Source: Datnioides undecimradiatus (lineage: Eukaryota > Chordata > Actinopteri > Lobotiformes > Datnioididae). From it: a stretch of 64,000 nt of DNA. The position numbers and the translations under genes are program-made. The stretch is from positions 13,763,348 to 13,827,347 of the forward strand of contig WARS01000016.1 in NCBI GenBank assembly GCA_008933995.1, read 5' to 3'. Below are positions 1 through 12,400 of the stretch, one piece after another; positions within the stretch are counted from its first letter, which is position 1; the number at the start of each line of letters is the position of its first letter. A model generated the notes under the pieces. The model saw only the letters and a list, made by a program, of their open reading frames with translations, did no database searches and was not told where the DNA came from.

Positions 1-1703
1 GTTGTATGTATTTAGACTTTGTAAAAAAAACAAAAAAACGTGTAAAATAAAAACTGAGGTTTCTTTTAGAAAACTCTTCCCTCTCGTAAACGTTTTGAGT
101 TTTAATTTCATTCTTTTTTAGTTAACTTGTAGACTACTCAGCCTGAGCTATAAGGCACTTAGATTCACCTACAGTAACCATTACTTTCTACAGTTCAGTG
201 TCTAAAAACAAAGGTCAAGAATATTATGACACTTAAATGGAGTTTCTCTTGCTGGTGCCAAAAAGTATGCCCTCATAACCCTGAGAATATTTCACAAGCT
301 TATCAGGAGAAACATGTTTCACACCCAGGAAAAGCAAAACAGACTGTAAACAGCAGCACCGGATGCACGGATGCTTTGCTAAGTCCAAAAACTACGTGTG
401 TAAACATTTTTTTTCACTTACTAAATCCCCCTCAGGCTTATTGTAAATGATGAATGATCAAGTGTTTGTGTGCAGAAGACATATTTACAGCACCTGGCCA
501 GTTAAGGGCAACGCATCAGTGCACATTCATGGGTTGGCCTCAGGCCTGTCCTGTACCACCTCCTCCTGTACCACCAAGGTTATGTTTTACAAGTTTGGAT
601 TAAAAATCTATACAATGCAATAAAGATGCAATGATTCCTGGGCAGATCATAAGCTAATGTAAAATGTGAGCTGCACTGAACTCAATGACAAAAATAACTT
701 CTTTAGGATAATTGAAAAAAACCTTTTTTACCCCTCACAAGACAGCACAAATGAGTGTCCACGGGCTTTAGCATACATGAGGTTAAATAATACTTTCTCA
801 TCGCAGACATAACTAGTAACTAATACTATTGATGGCTGTGTTCCATTTAGGTGTGCAGTGAACCAAAAGGCTCAGTACAAGCGCCATGAGACACGCATAC
901 ACACTTTAACATAGCCATTATTGTTATGAGGCACACATGTCGAGACCTGACAAAATACGTGACTTCCATTATTTGTGAAATCAATAAATTAAGACTCTGA
1001 CTTGCATCTTAAAAGATTATGTTTGTTTAGGAGACTTACTCCATGCTACAGCAGTAAGCTAACTACAACCAGAGCAAAGCGAGAGCAGCATTCTGTGTCA
1101 TAGTTGTCTATAGTGCAGTGCTTCTCTGGGGACTGAAAGAGAGAAAGCTCAGAGAGTTAATTTCCTCTGTTCGCCTGTCAGTCAGTCAGTCAGTCATGTG
1201 TCACTGGCTGTGGATTGGAGGGCACTCATCTCTCTCTATACGAGAGTACGAGTAGAGACCTCCTGTCAGGGGAAATTAACTCAGCTAAAGGGGGCTGTCA
1301 AGACACTCTCTCTCTCTCTCCTCTTTCTCAAACACACACATGCACAACACACTCATGTAAAGTCTCACACATTGACTTCACTACTTTAACTCTCCCTCTT
1401 AGGTTAGGACAATATTGTGACTGCTGTTTTCAGTGTCACCTTCATACATTTGAGTTTCCTCCTTCCTGGTTAAAACTAACTGAGTAAATAACTGGTGATA
1501 AATAGACTCATGCCAACTCAAGTAACAGGTAACAGAAGACACACACGCACACAACAGCACTTCTCCAGTTGCCAAACTAAGGAAAGAAGACTGAACTCAA
1601 ACTCAAAAGATTTTTTTGTTTTATTTTTACACACTGGATGTAAAAATTGCATCTTCCACAAACAACCACAGCAACATTTCTAAAGCAGGTGGCTGGATGA
1701 CTG

Positions 1704-1761
1704 TCTCTCTCTCTCTTACACACACACATACACACACACACACACACACAAAACACACACA
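1704..1761. repeat. Compound (CT)n(CA)n microsatellite
   Basis: A short CT run is followed by an interrupted CA run. Confidence 0.9.
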
Positions 1762-3549
1762 TAGCAGGACCAGTAACTCAACCTGTATGGATGCTGCATA
1801 CAGCCCTGTGAGCAGAGTCACTATGGGAGAAAATGTACAACCTGACCATTTTGATTCTTAACCAACATTTTGCATCCGGCTTGTTGTACAACCAGATTTT
1901 GTGGTTCTTTGTGCTGTGAGTAGTGTGTTCACTACTTTCGTTGCATTTTACATTTGGGACAAACACCAGTTCATTAAACATTAGAATGTTTTTTTTTTTA
2001 ATTTTAAAATTGACAAAAGTTGTGAATGGCACCAACAGAATGACTCTCCTCCATCCCGTTTATTTGTCCTAACCTCTCTTGAGTTCATAGTTTTTAGTAG
2101 CGTTCATTTTCTCATTTTCCAAGATTGAAACAACAACTGATTCCAATGACAGTGAAGTAAAGATGGATGTGATCAAGAGACAGACAGCAGGTTCAGACAG
2201 AAGCCTTAACAGAGGCAATTGCTATTAATGGCATGACTGTCTGCTTCCTGTACCTTTCTTGTCCTGTTTTCTGTCTCTCTCTCAAACTCTGTCACACAGT
2301 CGCACACACTATTTCTGATATTTAGGGTCAAGCTGCAGGACATAGTGCCTTTACATGAGGTGGAACTGATTCTCCAAACAAGTGACTTCTCCATGGTATC
2401 TGTTGTAGCCATTTTCACCAGCATGTGCACATTGCAGTGCAGCACACACGCACACATACACACATGTGCACACACAAAAATGACTTTGATGATTTATTGA
2501 TTCTTCACAGATCCTGATTAATAATATGTGGATTGACTAATGAATTAATGGACAAATCAAAGTAGCTCTACAACTCAATTATGGGAAAGACTGTTTATTT
2601 AACTGAATTATGTAGCATGACTACACTTTGCAAATCAGAGTTAAATCTATTGTAATGGTGATTGTTTGTCAGGTGCATTTTCACTGATCAGAAGTCATTT
2701 TAAGCTCCAGTGCAGACACAGATATCATTTGCTGGTGTGTCTAACTGTAAATTACTGTATAACTCAGAGAAAGGGGGCAAATGACTGTGCAAACTACTTT
2801 TGTTTTTGCAAAACCAAAAAACAAAAAGGAAAATAACATCAAAGAGTTGTCTCCATTTGATAATGCCCTGCACTAACTGGCCAGCACCCACTTCAAAGTC
2901 TGAGACTACAGAGAGCTGGGTGGTATCAGCGAAAGGGAGAGTGTTGCGTGAGGGTGGGCTCGAAGAAAGCTCTGTGGGTGGTGAAAGCGTCAAAATCAAA
3001 GTAAGGAAGGTCACCGTCTGGCCATTTTTTTCAGCAGTGTGGCGTGCAATGACCAGACGGGTGCCTTAGAGGGGTCAATGCGAGCACATCCCAGCCTGGG
3101 TGCATCTTTGGGGAAAAGTGGAGCCCCTGTCGTCAATCTTTGAAGATGAGAGAAAGTTTGCACTCTTTTCTGAAGCGCTGAGACTTCAAAGCGTTTGGCA
3201 TAAAAATTTATGATTTGTAGAATGAACATCTCATTCTGGACAGATATCAGTTGGCTTTGTCGCATAAGTAGCTTTTAAAATGTTTTGCTTTGTGGAACAT
3301 CAATTGTTTATGGCTCTTGGTTCAACTTCTCAGGTTTCTCAGGAAAAAAACAATGTAATTTCGTCAGTTGCATGTATTTTTCAGCTTATTTTGTTTCAAT
3401 AGCTCTATGAACCTGTAAATCATAGAAACTGGAGATTCTATCTGACAACATTTATTATACAAACTGCATAATATCCCAGACGTTTTCACATCGAATCTGC
3501 ATCCAAATAAAAAGCCACTGCGATAGGAAAACTGTAACCATCCTCTGCT

Positions 3550-4200
3550 ATCGTGTTTGTTCAGATGGAGACAGAGGCTGGGGTTTTCCGCACATCTCCC
3601 AGGCCATTAAAAATAGATGCCACAAACTGAGAGTGACAAACAGAGGAGGTGGGGTGGGGGCTTTGACAAAGACTCATTTAAACGTCGCGGCACAACGGAG
3701 TGACTGGAGCGCCGACTCCCACATTGGCAGCCCAAACCACAAGACAGCCCCGACTCTAATCGCAAACATTTATTCAGATCAGACAACTCCGCTGAATGCC
3801 TCTGAGGACCATCTCTGTGAGATATAAAAAGAATCAGGAAGAAAGAAGAGAGAAGAAAGAGAGATCAGCAAAGTGATATAGACAGAGAGAGAAGCGAAGG
3901 CCAGAGAGAGAGGGAGACGCACAGATAGACACAGACGAAGACGCAGCCAGAAACTATGAAACCAAAATAAGACACCGCTGGATCGAGGGGGAGTGACTGC
4001 TCTTTTGTTAGTCTGCATTTAGAGGCAAAGTGACTCACTTCCCCAGTGATTAAAGTAAAGAGGAGGAGAAGAGGAAAAGACTGGATAAGGAGAGGTGAAG
4101 GAAGAATCAGCAGACTGAAACCAGCTCAGACAGAGAGCGACTAATGAGACAAGAATACAAATGGATATAAGCATATTTACAGCGAAAAGGGCCTGATGAA
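3550..4200 (+). promoter_or_regulatory. TATA-containing, GC-richer block followed by purine-rich leader (candidate)
   Basis: A GC-richer stretch with a G-rich box (ggtggggtgggggcttt, about 3648-3664) precedes TATAAAAA at 3823-3830. A long AG-rich sequence without a good open frame follows. It could be a promoter of a noncoding or unrecognised transcript, an enhancer, or chance. Confidence 0.2.
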
Positions 4201-7200
4201 ACCTACAGCGGAAAACAACTTTGTCTATTATTTATTGACTAAGAGTCAACGGGGAGAATATTGCCTCTGATTCTACGAGCAAATCAACACTCAGTGGTTT
4301 CAGTTAGAGCCTAACTTTCATATTTGATGGGTTTTATAGTACTGTCCATGCTCTATTATGGTTTTGGAGTTAGACACCAATTAAGAAAAAATTTATTTAT
4401 TTCATAGTTGTTTGTGTTCTGCATTTGTACAACAGATGGAGGTTATACGAGGTGGAACACAAATGTCACATTTCCACTGAGTACTACCTCAATGCATATG
4501 CAAAGCAACATAAACAAACAGGAGCAATAAAGGACATTCCCTCTTTCTGTGGTCCTTTCATCAGCAGTCGAATGCCAAACACAAAATGTGGCTACAATTT
4601 GCAATTGATGTTAAGGATGTCTTCGTGACAAGTGGCGATTTTAGTAAGGGAAAGAAAAAAAAATGAATCATCTCAGCTCATTGGGTGATACCAAAGACGG
4701 TGCAATTTACCAAATATTGACTAAAAAGAGCAAGTGAATTAGAGCTGATCCATATCTCACAGTGGAAACATGCCTTAAAAGTGAGAAAAAGAAGACGGGG
4801 CAGGCGTGTTGAGTGCTTCATTTATTCATTAAGTTACTCAGTAACTGGGGACATGCACATTAATGAACGTCCCCCGTCTGTAAATTTTTCAAGCTTCGTT
4901 TTGGTGAGGCAAGTTTTTAGACATTTGTCCCACGTTGCCAAACATTATTATTATTGACAAGGACTGTAACCGCCGTCAGCAACATCATAACAGAAGTTTA
5001 GAATAACATCTACACACTGTCATATCTGCTCTTTAAACTACCTCAGCCAGTGACACACACCCACATAGCCATGCTGGAGAGGCAGGTTCCCTACAGTGAA
5101 GAATCACATCTTTTACTCTTTTTTTCCTTCCCCTCTTTTTGCCTTTCTATATTTATAGACATCTTACTCAAAACCCCTCAGGTGAATCCCACAGTCCCAT
5201 ATTCTGAGGTTTGTAGTTACAGGATGAGCTTGTTAGCTGGGATGTTAGAACCAGTAATGACTCGTGGATGCAGCAGGAGTAAACATCTGTAGTAACAGGC
5301 AGTTTAACTGCAGTCAAGTCTTCTATCTAAAGACGAGGTGTGAATCAAAGCAGTAATTACCTGCCCTCTTTTGCACTTCCTGTTCAAGACAACAATGATG
5401 CTTCATTCTGTAGAATAAGTACAGACACAGAATGGGAAGCTATTGTTCCACTTTTAGACCTTCAGCAGAGATAAAACTGAATCAATGTCTGTATAAAGAG
5501 AGTGAGCCAGCAGGATGGGACGGGAATGTGACATTTCAATCATATGTCACATGTGCGACACACACACAGGTGATTTTAAAAGCAGCTAGCAGCAGTTAGC
5601 AGCCATCTCAAAGATCACACAGATCTGCCATTGTCTGCATTATGTTTCATAGGAGAAAAAGCTTCACTTCACGTTTACCCACTTTTGTACTGGTTAAAGA
5701 GCAGTTTCACTGGCCAATGTTAATTTCAGTTAGTTAATTACAGTTAGTGCTTCTCACCAGTATGCCTCTGCCAGTCTGTTGCACTTTGGACCCATGAAGA
5801 CTTTGATCGAAGGTATTGGGTGTATTTGTATTTGCTTTTACCAAAAACAATGACCTTGTGATGGATTATACTGCTTCACATATTAGATGTGTGAGATATT
5901 ATGCACCAATTAGCCTATGAACTCTTGAATGAACTCTAGTATGGCCAAAAATGTGTTTTGTTAGGTCAATGTGACCCAGAGTCCACGTAGATTTTTCCAG
6001 TTTTGCAGAAATTTCCTTAAGTGTTACTGAAATATTATGTTTAAAAGAATGAGACGGATGGACAGAAGGAAGGACAACCCAGAAACAAACATAAAACCTC
6101 CAGCCACAGTGGAGACTGTCAAGATGTAATTATTTTTCCTACATACTATTATAGGACATAAACATCACAAATCACAATGGAAATATTAAAGAATTATGTT
6201 TTGAAATATTAAACCTCTACTTATAATCAGTCTCCAATCATACTAGGCCTGTTCACAGAAAATAATTAGTTGAAAATTAAAAACCAGTGTACTAGATGCT
6301 CGGGCCTGTTTGTTGGCAATACTATTATCATACAGTGGTACAGTTTGTGTCCTCAGAAGCAAATGTCACAGAGCTTTATCGCTCCTCTCTACAACTGAGT
6401 GAAGACAGTTCAAAACAGTCCAGTGGAGGGCATCATGGGAGTACATGGCTCTGCTGGGTCATAGTCCAACTCTAAGCATTCAATCCATCATCCGCCAATG
6501 AGGGAATGGGATAATCCCTTGAATGAATGGCTGGTTAACCTTGCAGTGTAGTGGTCAATACTGTACAAGTGTCACAGGTTGACCGTTTCATTGATTGGCT
6601 CGCGCAATAATCTGCTGTAGGTCGGCTGTGTGCTTTACAGCATGCATGAGAGGGCTGCTGTCAGGGGTGGCTGGGACTCTGTCCCTGCATTCAGACTTCA
6701 GCAGCATAATCACTTTTAAACCAGAGACCTTTTGACAAACTTCACATCCCATTTTCAGACTATCAAGCAATTTATATCCGGAGTTAACATCTTGAACTAG
6801 CACAATATTCACAATATGTTTCTATTTACCTAGTCTTACTTGTTCAAAAGTCATTTTGTTTTAATAAAGTGTGAGCCATTTGTAGCCTGGTTGAAACTAG
6901 TTTTGGTTTTAACAGCCAAGAGGCATTGATTGAGAGTCTAAAATCTAATTTCCAACACCCAAACTCAATCACCAAAAGTCTATTTATTTCACACAGAGTT
7001 GAGCACCAAAAGAATCAATCATCACCTGTCAACAAATGATCAATTCATTCAACCCCCCCCCCCATGTTCAACTGAGGGGATTACAATTCACAGGTAATAG
7101 TCCCACTATCCAAAAAACAAGATACTCACTTTACTATCGTCTATGAAAAAGAAAAGCACTGTACACACACATAGAGGAAGTTGGACCTTGGAGGTGCACA

Positions 7201-9296
7201 GTATTTAGCAGTTTCTCTCTCACATACACTCTCTCCCAAAGAGTCTCTTGCACTTTCCACACTCCAAAAAACAGTATCCTCATTTAATCTGACAGAGTAT
7301 GGATTGACCTCCCTCATTAATGGTCAGTCTGAAACTCTTAGATATAGATCAAACATTAGTGAACTATGTTGCGCAGAGGTTTTTATACCAATCCAGGACC
7401 CATTAACACATGGGGAGCTCTGAGCCAGCAAAGAGTGTGGACTGAGGTGGAGTTCATTACAAAAGTTTGCAAGGAGAGGCTGATATACTCTACTCGCTTA
7501 TTTTCCTTGTAAAACTGCAAAACGTTCCCCTACCTGGACAAGATGGCAGCTTCTTCTATTACTCTGCAGAAGGGGATTGGTCAAGTTGCTGCCACAAAGT
7601 TGAAACTTTACCTCAGAAAGGTAAAGGTAAAGGTAAAAGAGAAAGTTATCCGCACTGTCTGTCTTGTTATTTTTCTGGATGTGGAAACATACTGTTCTGT
7701 CCTAACTGCTGATGACAGCGCACCTCACGCTATTACATAAAAGCTGCACACAAGCTTTAGTCAGGCTGAGTAACAAAGAGCTGAAACTATTCTTGTCGAG
7801 GCCAAATTCTGACTTCATCCTGCCACACAGTCATTTTCTTCCAAGCCTAAGTGCTTTAAAAGTTCTAAAAATATGTTTCCCCCCTGCTCAAATCATAACA
7901 GTGTCCAATCACAACAATAAAGTCTGATGTGAAATATGCTTGCCATTTTCTTAAAAGGATATTTCCTTATTTACCATCTACTATCATGCTGACTTTGCTC
8001 AGGAATCAAGTGAAAAGTGAAGGAAGAGCTGAAGTCAATTTACACAGCAAAGTATTCCAGCAAGGCTACGGAGAGGTCTAGAGTCAGTCCCTGTAGATGC
8101 TCTATTAAACCAGAGAACTTCCATTTCTGACTTTCTACTGTGACTGGGGCAAAGAGAGCCAACAGCCAGAACTAAAGATGGATCCCATGAATCCTGCTCA
8201 GGTCTGTCTGACCTACTTTCATGCTACTAATTATTATCTGCAGGGGAGAAAATAACCTCTCACCTGTGCTGAACACCTATTCTTTTATTGCAACCTCACA
8301 ACCTCAGGACATAAGATACAGTGCTCAACAGGGTCCAGCCTGCATGCTGTATAATTAATGAGTGACTTGAGAGAGTTCCCAAAATCTTGTCCTGCTTCTC
8401 AGTAAGAGCTTTACATGCTTTTGATGGAAATATTTGTTAATTTTCTTTGTCTTTTCTTTTCTATGTCAAATAATTATATCAGGATAAATCAAAGAGGTCC
8501 CATAATAAATATTCACAAACAGAAACCAAAAAATCATGCTTGCCAATCAACACCTTGCACCTTCCTGTATTTTGCTTTATTTTAGTCTTGTAGATAATTC
8601 TCAAGTGTCTATATTTTTCCTAGTCAGCATGTTTCCTTTTTTGATTAAATTTTGTCAATGTTTTATCTGTTTGCCGATAAGTTATACAAGTTACATATCG
8701 ATTTCAGTTAAGAGTGGATCCAACATAAACGTCTGCCCATGCCTTCACATGTTACAAATGTGCACATTTATTGACCTTGGTGAATTTTAATTAAAAAAAT
8801 CCCAAAGGTTCTTTACATCAGTATTTTCTTTTACTGTTGCTGAAACAGTCAAAATCAGTCAACATGACCCTTAACCTGAGGGGCAGATGGAAGGTGTCAT
8901 ACATTATACAATGTGTAAAGCCCCTTGATGGGGAGATTGGGCAGTATTAATTGATTTGACTTCCTGCATTGTCATGTATTCAGTGTACACACATCAGAAC
9001 TAATCACTTCCTTTCGGTGAACTACAGCTTGAAAGTTTTTTATGTGCTATTTAAATATAAAGTCATAAACGCTTCTCAAGATAGGATCGAAAGATTGCAT
9101 AGCCACAAAATGTACAGAACCAGATCGCACTCAGTCATGCTGCAGCCTTCTTGAATGTCCTAAAGATACAAAGACTAAAAAAAACACTGGAGTTGACAAA
9201 ATCTAGGCCAGCAACTGAGAAACAATCAACAATGATAAAAGTAGAACAAATCTTTTCATGTATCTGATGACTGCCACTCATGTCTATCGTTCTGAC

Positions 9297-9400
9297 CTGT
9301 ATTGAGCCTGGAAGTGTTCCTGGACAAAGCTGTGTCGATCTCGAGGCTGCTGTGTGCTGGCTGAACTGGGACTGGAAGGAACGCCTGACGAACTTGGGCC
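9297..9400 (-). CDS. usp43: usp43 coding exon 3
   Basis: A strong acceptor (pyrimidine tract then CTGCAG) precedes a Ser/Pro/Gln-rich stretch followed by HSFVQEHFQAQYR. This matches the USP43/USP31 'SFVQ..FQAQYRSSLTCPHC' junction. The exon ends in phase 2 (AG|GTCAGA), so the next exon should supply the last base of Arg and then the SSLTCPHC zinc-ribbon segment. No such segment was found on the minus strand between 1 and 9296. The exon sits 22.7 kb from exon 2 and was recognised only by homology and phase. Confidence 0.85.
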
Positions 9401-12400
9401 CTGCAGACAGAGACAGAGAAAGAGAGACCAAAAAGAGAATTATAATTACATTATAATTATAATGTACTTTGTATACATTTACATCAACTTTTAGAAAAAT
9501 TCTTCAGATACACATAATCATAATGAATGATATTAATAAAGACATTTTGAACACAAGTTTCTTAAATGTTGTCTGGATAAATAAATAAGAGCTGCAGTCG
9601 AAAAGATTTTCTTTTACAAATGAGTTGCAGTCAGTCCAAATTACATATTGAGGCTGCATGCAAGAACCACAGCCTATCTTCATACACTCAATTTGCCCTA
9701 ATTAGTAACAGATATCAGATAAGATGTTAAGTATTGCTGGCTAGCTGCTGAGAAGCTAGGCTGCGAATAGTAGCTTTCACAAGATTTCAGTGTGGATATG
9801 GATACAACAGTAGATGAAAGTATTATTACACTTGTAGGACTTTGCCCTTTGCCTTCGGTATTTACAGACAATATACTATACAAAAATGAAATCCAGAGTC
9901 ATAAAGTATGAGTCATAAAGAAGGAGTAGAAGGGTTGAATAAGCTTTTTTTGCTCACTAAAATGTACTTCTTCAATAATCTAAGATGATTAAGCGGAGAC
10001 ATACAGATATAAATGTAGGAATAGAGAAAGACGAGAAAGAGAAATAGACACAAAACTTTTATTTGGGAGTGAATCAAAGAGCATATAATGTGCAAGTTAA
10101 TTAAACAGGAAGAGGAAGGTTTAAATGGTGAAACAGTCAACACAGATGAGCATCAGAGAAATATTTGAGATGTCAAGATGCCATCCTCCATGTCACGTCG
10201 GTGTCTGCTGAAATAAACCAAATGGTTGTGATACCCTGCGTGGTGTGTTGGACGCAGCAGGAGGGCAGAAAGACTTCGAAGATAAACAGAAGGATAAAAG
10301 GTTGAAGGCAATGAATAAAAGATGGAGAACTACAACTCAAGGAAACAGAACAACAGATTGCTGAATCTTTATCTTATATATAAAAGCTGTCAATGTACAC
10401 TAGGTGGTAACAACTGATTTTACCCACACAAGCAGTTCAGTCTAAGTCTGCTGCCACATCTGGTTCTGCTGTGGACTCAAGCATCATTGTATTACTTTAT
10501 TAGTTTACCTACGTTAACTATCATCAAATTAATGATGTAAGCAATGTTGTTTTTCATCAGGAATGGTGTATCACCTGGCAGAAAAGCCATTGAGGTGGAT
10601 CATCTACCTCTCAGACATCCTGTAGCTATTATGTGGTTTTACCAAACAACCAAGATATTCTTCTTGAGTTGAAGTATTACTGGAACGAAGATGAACCAGC
10701 TTGGCATAACAATGTTCACAGCAACAACAGCTGCAAGCAGGAACAGGATTTAGACTGTGTACCAGGAGTCCTCTCTGCAGAGTGCTGAGGTGTGTGTCCA
10801 GCACCATCACTAGACAAAATACTGATACTGAACAATTCTCTGAGGTTCTCTAGAGTCTGGTTTTTTGTAATTTCAGTCAGACATCCTACACCCTGCACAT
10901 CTACAACATCTTTTTACTACTTATTTCTCATTCAAACTTACCATACGTATTCAATACTATAGTTTATAGTGAATTTTTAGAGGCCCTGCACATTCATGCA
11001 GACATTAACAGTTACTTTTGGTTACAGATAAAGATACAGTGTACTATGTCTGCTTCTCAAGTATTGACAGTTAAAAACAGGATTTTTTTCCCACCGGTCT
11101 GTAACGATTTCAGTGAAGTAAACACTCAAAAAGCATTTAACAGACTTTGTTACAGAAACACACTAAACAAACGTGTGTGTTTAGAGTTCTGAAAATGATG
11201 GCCTGAAACAGATTACATGAGATTAGCCTTTTGCATCTTTGGGATGTAAATCAATACTTTGATAGTAGCCCTGTGTAGAGTTGAAATGATTAGTTGATCA
11301 AACTGATATGAAGTACTGACTAGTTTGATAATCAATTAATTTTTTCAATAATTTTTTTATTTTTGTGTTTTTTTAAATTGAAGACTGTTTGGGTTTTGAA
11401 CAGTAGGCTGGACAAAAGAAATTTGAAGGTGTCACTGCGGTTATTGGGAAATTGTGATTGACATTTTATAGAGTGAAAAATGAATCAATTAATCATGAAA
11501 ACAACTGACAGATTAATAAATGATGAAAATGACAGCTAGTTAGTTGCAGAGTGCAGTTTCGTTTATACTGCATGAGGTTTCAAACTTTCACTTCTGAGCA
11601 ACAATTACATGTTGCACACAAACCAATTAGATAACACAATATTTAGGCTCAAACTCCTGTGTCAGACGCCAACATTTAGCAGCAAACAAAGTCATGGTCC
11701 ACTGAGATACTTAAGGTCTGATCTTTACACCTTTTCAGGGGAAATGAGACTTACTATGTTGGTCTAGCAGCGTGTATTTGGAAATAATGACAATCCAGCT
11801 TTGATGAAGCTTTTCTATTGTTCAAACAAAATCCAATCACTGCTGCATTCACTTTGAACAATGAGCTGCTTTTTGGCATCTTTGAAAACTTCTCCTTGGA
11901 TCGCTCTTTCCAGAATACATAATGAGGTGAAAGCACAAAGCCAAAAAAGCATGTGTGACAGTTTGTTTTCAAACTTGACTTTAATGTTTCTCTCTAATAA
12001 GTGGATAAAAACGCAAATATAAAAGCACCTGTGTGAGAGCCTTTCAATCATAACAAAACGTTGGAGTAATATTATTTTCTCTTGAATGCAAACATAATAT
12101 AATTATTTCTGCAGAGAAACACAGAGTCCCCATAACAGAGAGCAGAAGAAACATATCAGCAGCTGTGTTTGGCAGCACGGTGTCCCCATGCTCACACCTC
12201 AGCCATCTGTACAAGTGATCTATGAAAAAATAACGTTGCATATCGATCTTGACATGGCCTTCCGCTGTATGTAAGATAAAAGCAAATTTAAGGTAAGAAA
12301 CAACAGAGTAATGAGTAAACAAAACAGAAGGAGGTGCCTCAGACCAAACCTTGTGCAGCTTATCACTTGTAATGGACAGTTTAGGAAGCCCGTGTGAGGT

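Larger units (their letters stand above)
1..9296. other. Noncoding, probably usp43 intron 3
   Basis: No exon with splice borders and recognisable protein was found. I looked in particular for the next usp43 exon (SSLTCPHC / NTFDPFLC segment) on the minus strand without success. The region has short open frames only, a GTCA tetranucleotide run near 1176-1196, a C-run near 7054-7063, and a promoter-like block at about 3550-4200 (see findings). Confidence 0.6.

Noticed and set aside
1577-1861. Several open frames with His-Thr or Val-Cys runs
   Set aside because: They are translations of the CA/CT microsatellite.
9083-9110. Minus-strand SFDP-like reading that might be the missing usp43 exon 4 (NTFDPFLC)
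   Set aside because: Flanking residues do not match, the zinc-ribbon cysteines are absent and there are no suitable splice sites.
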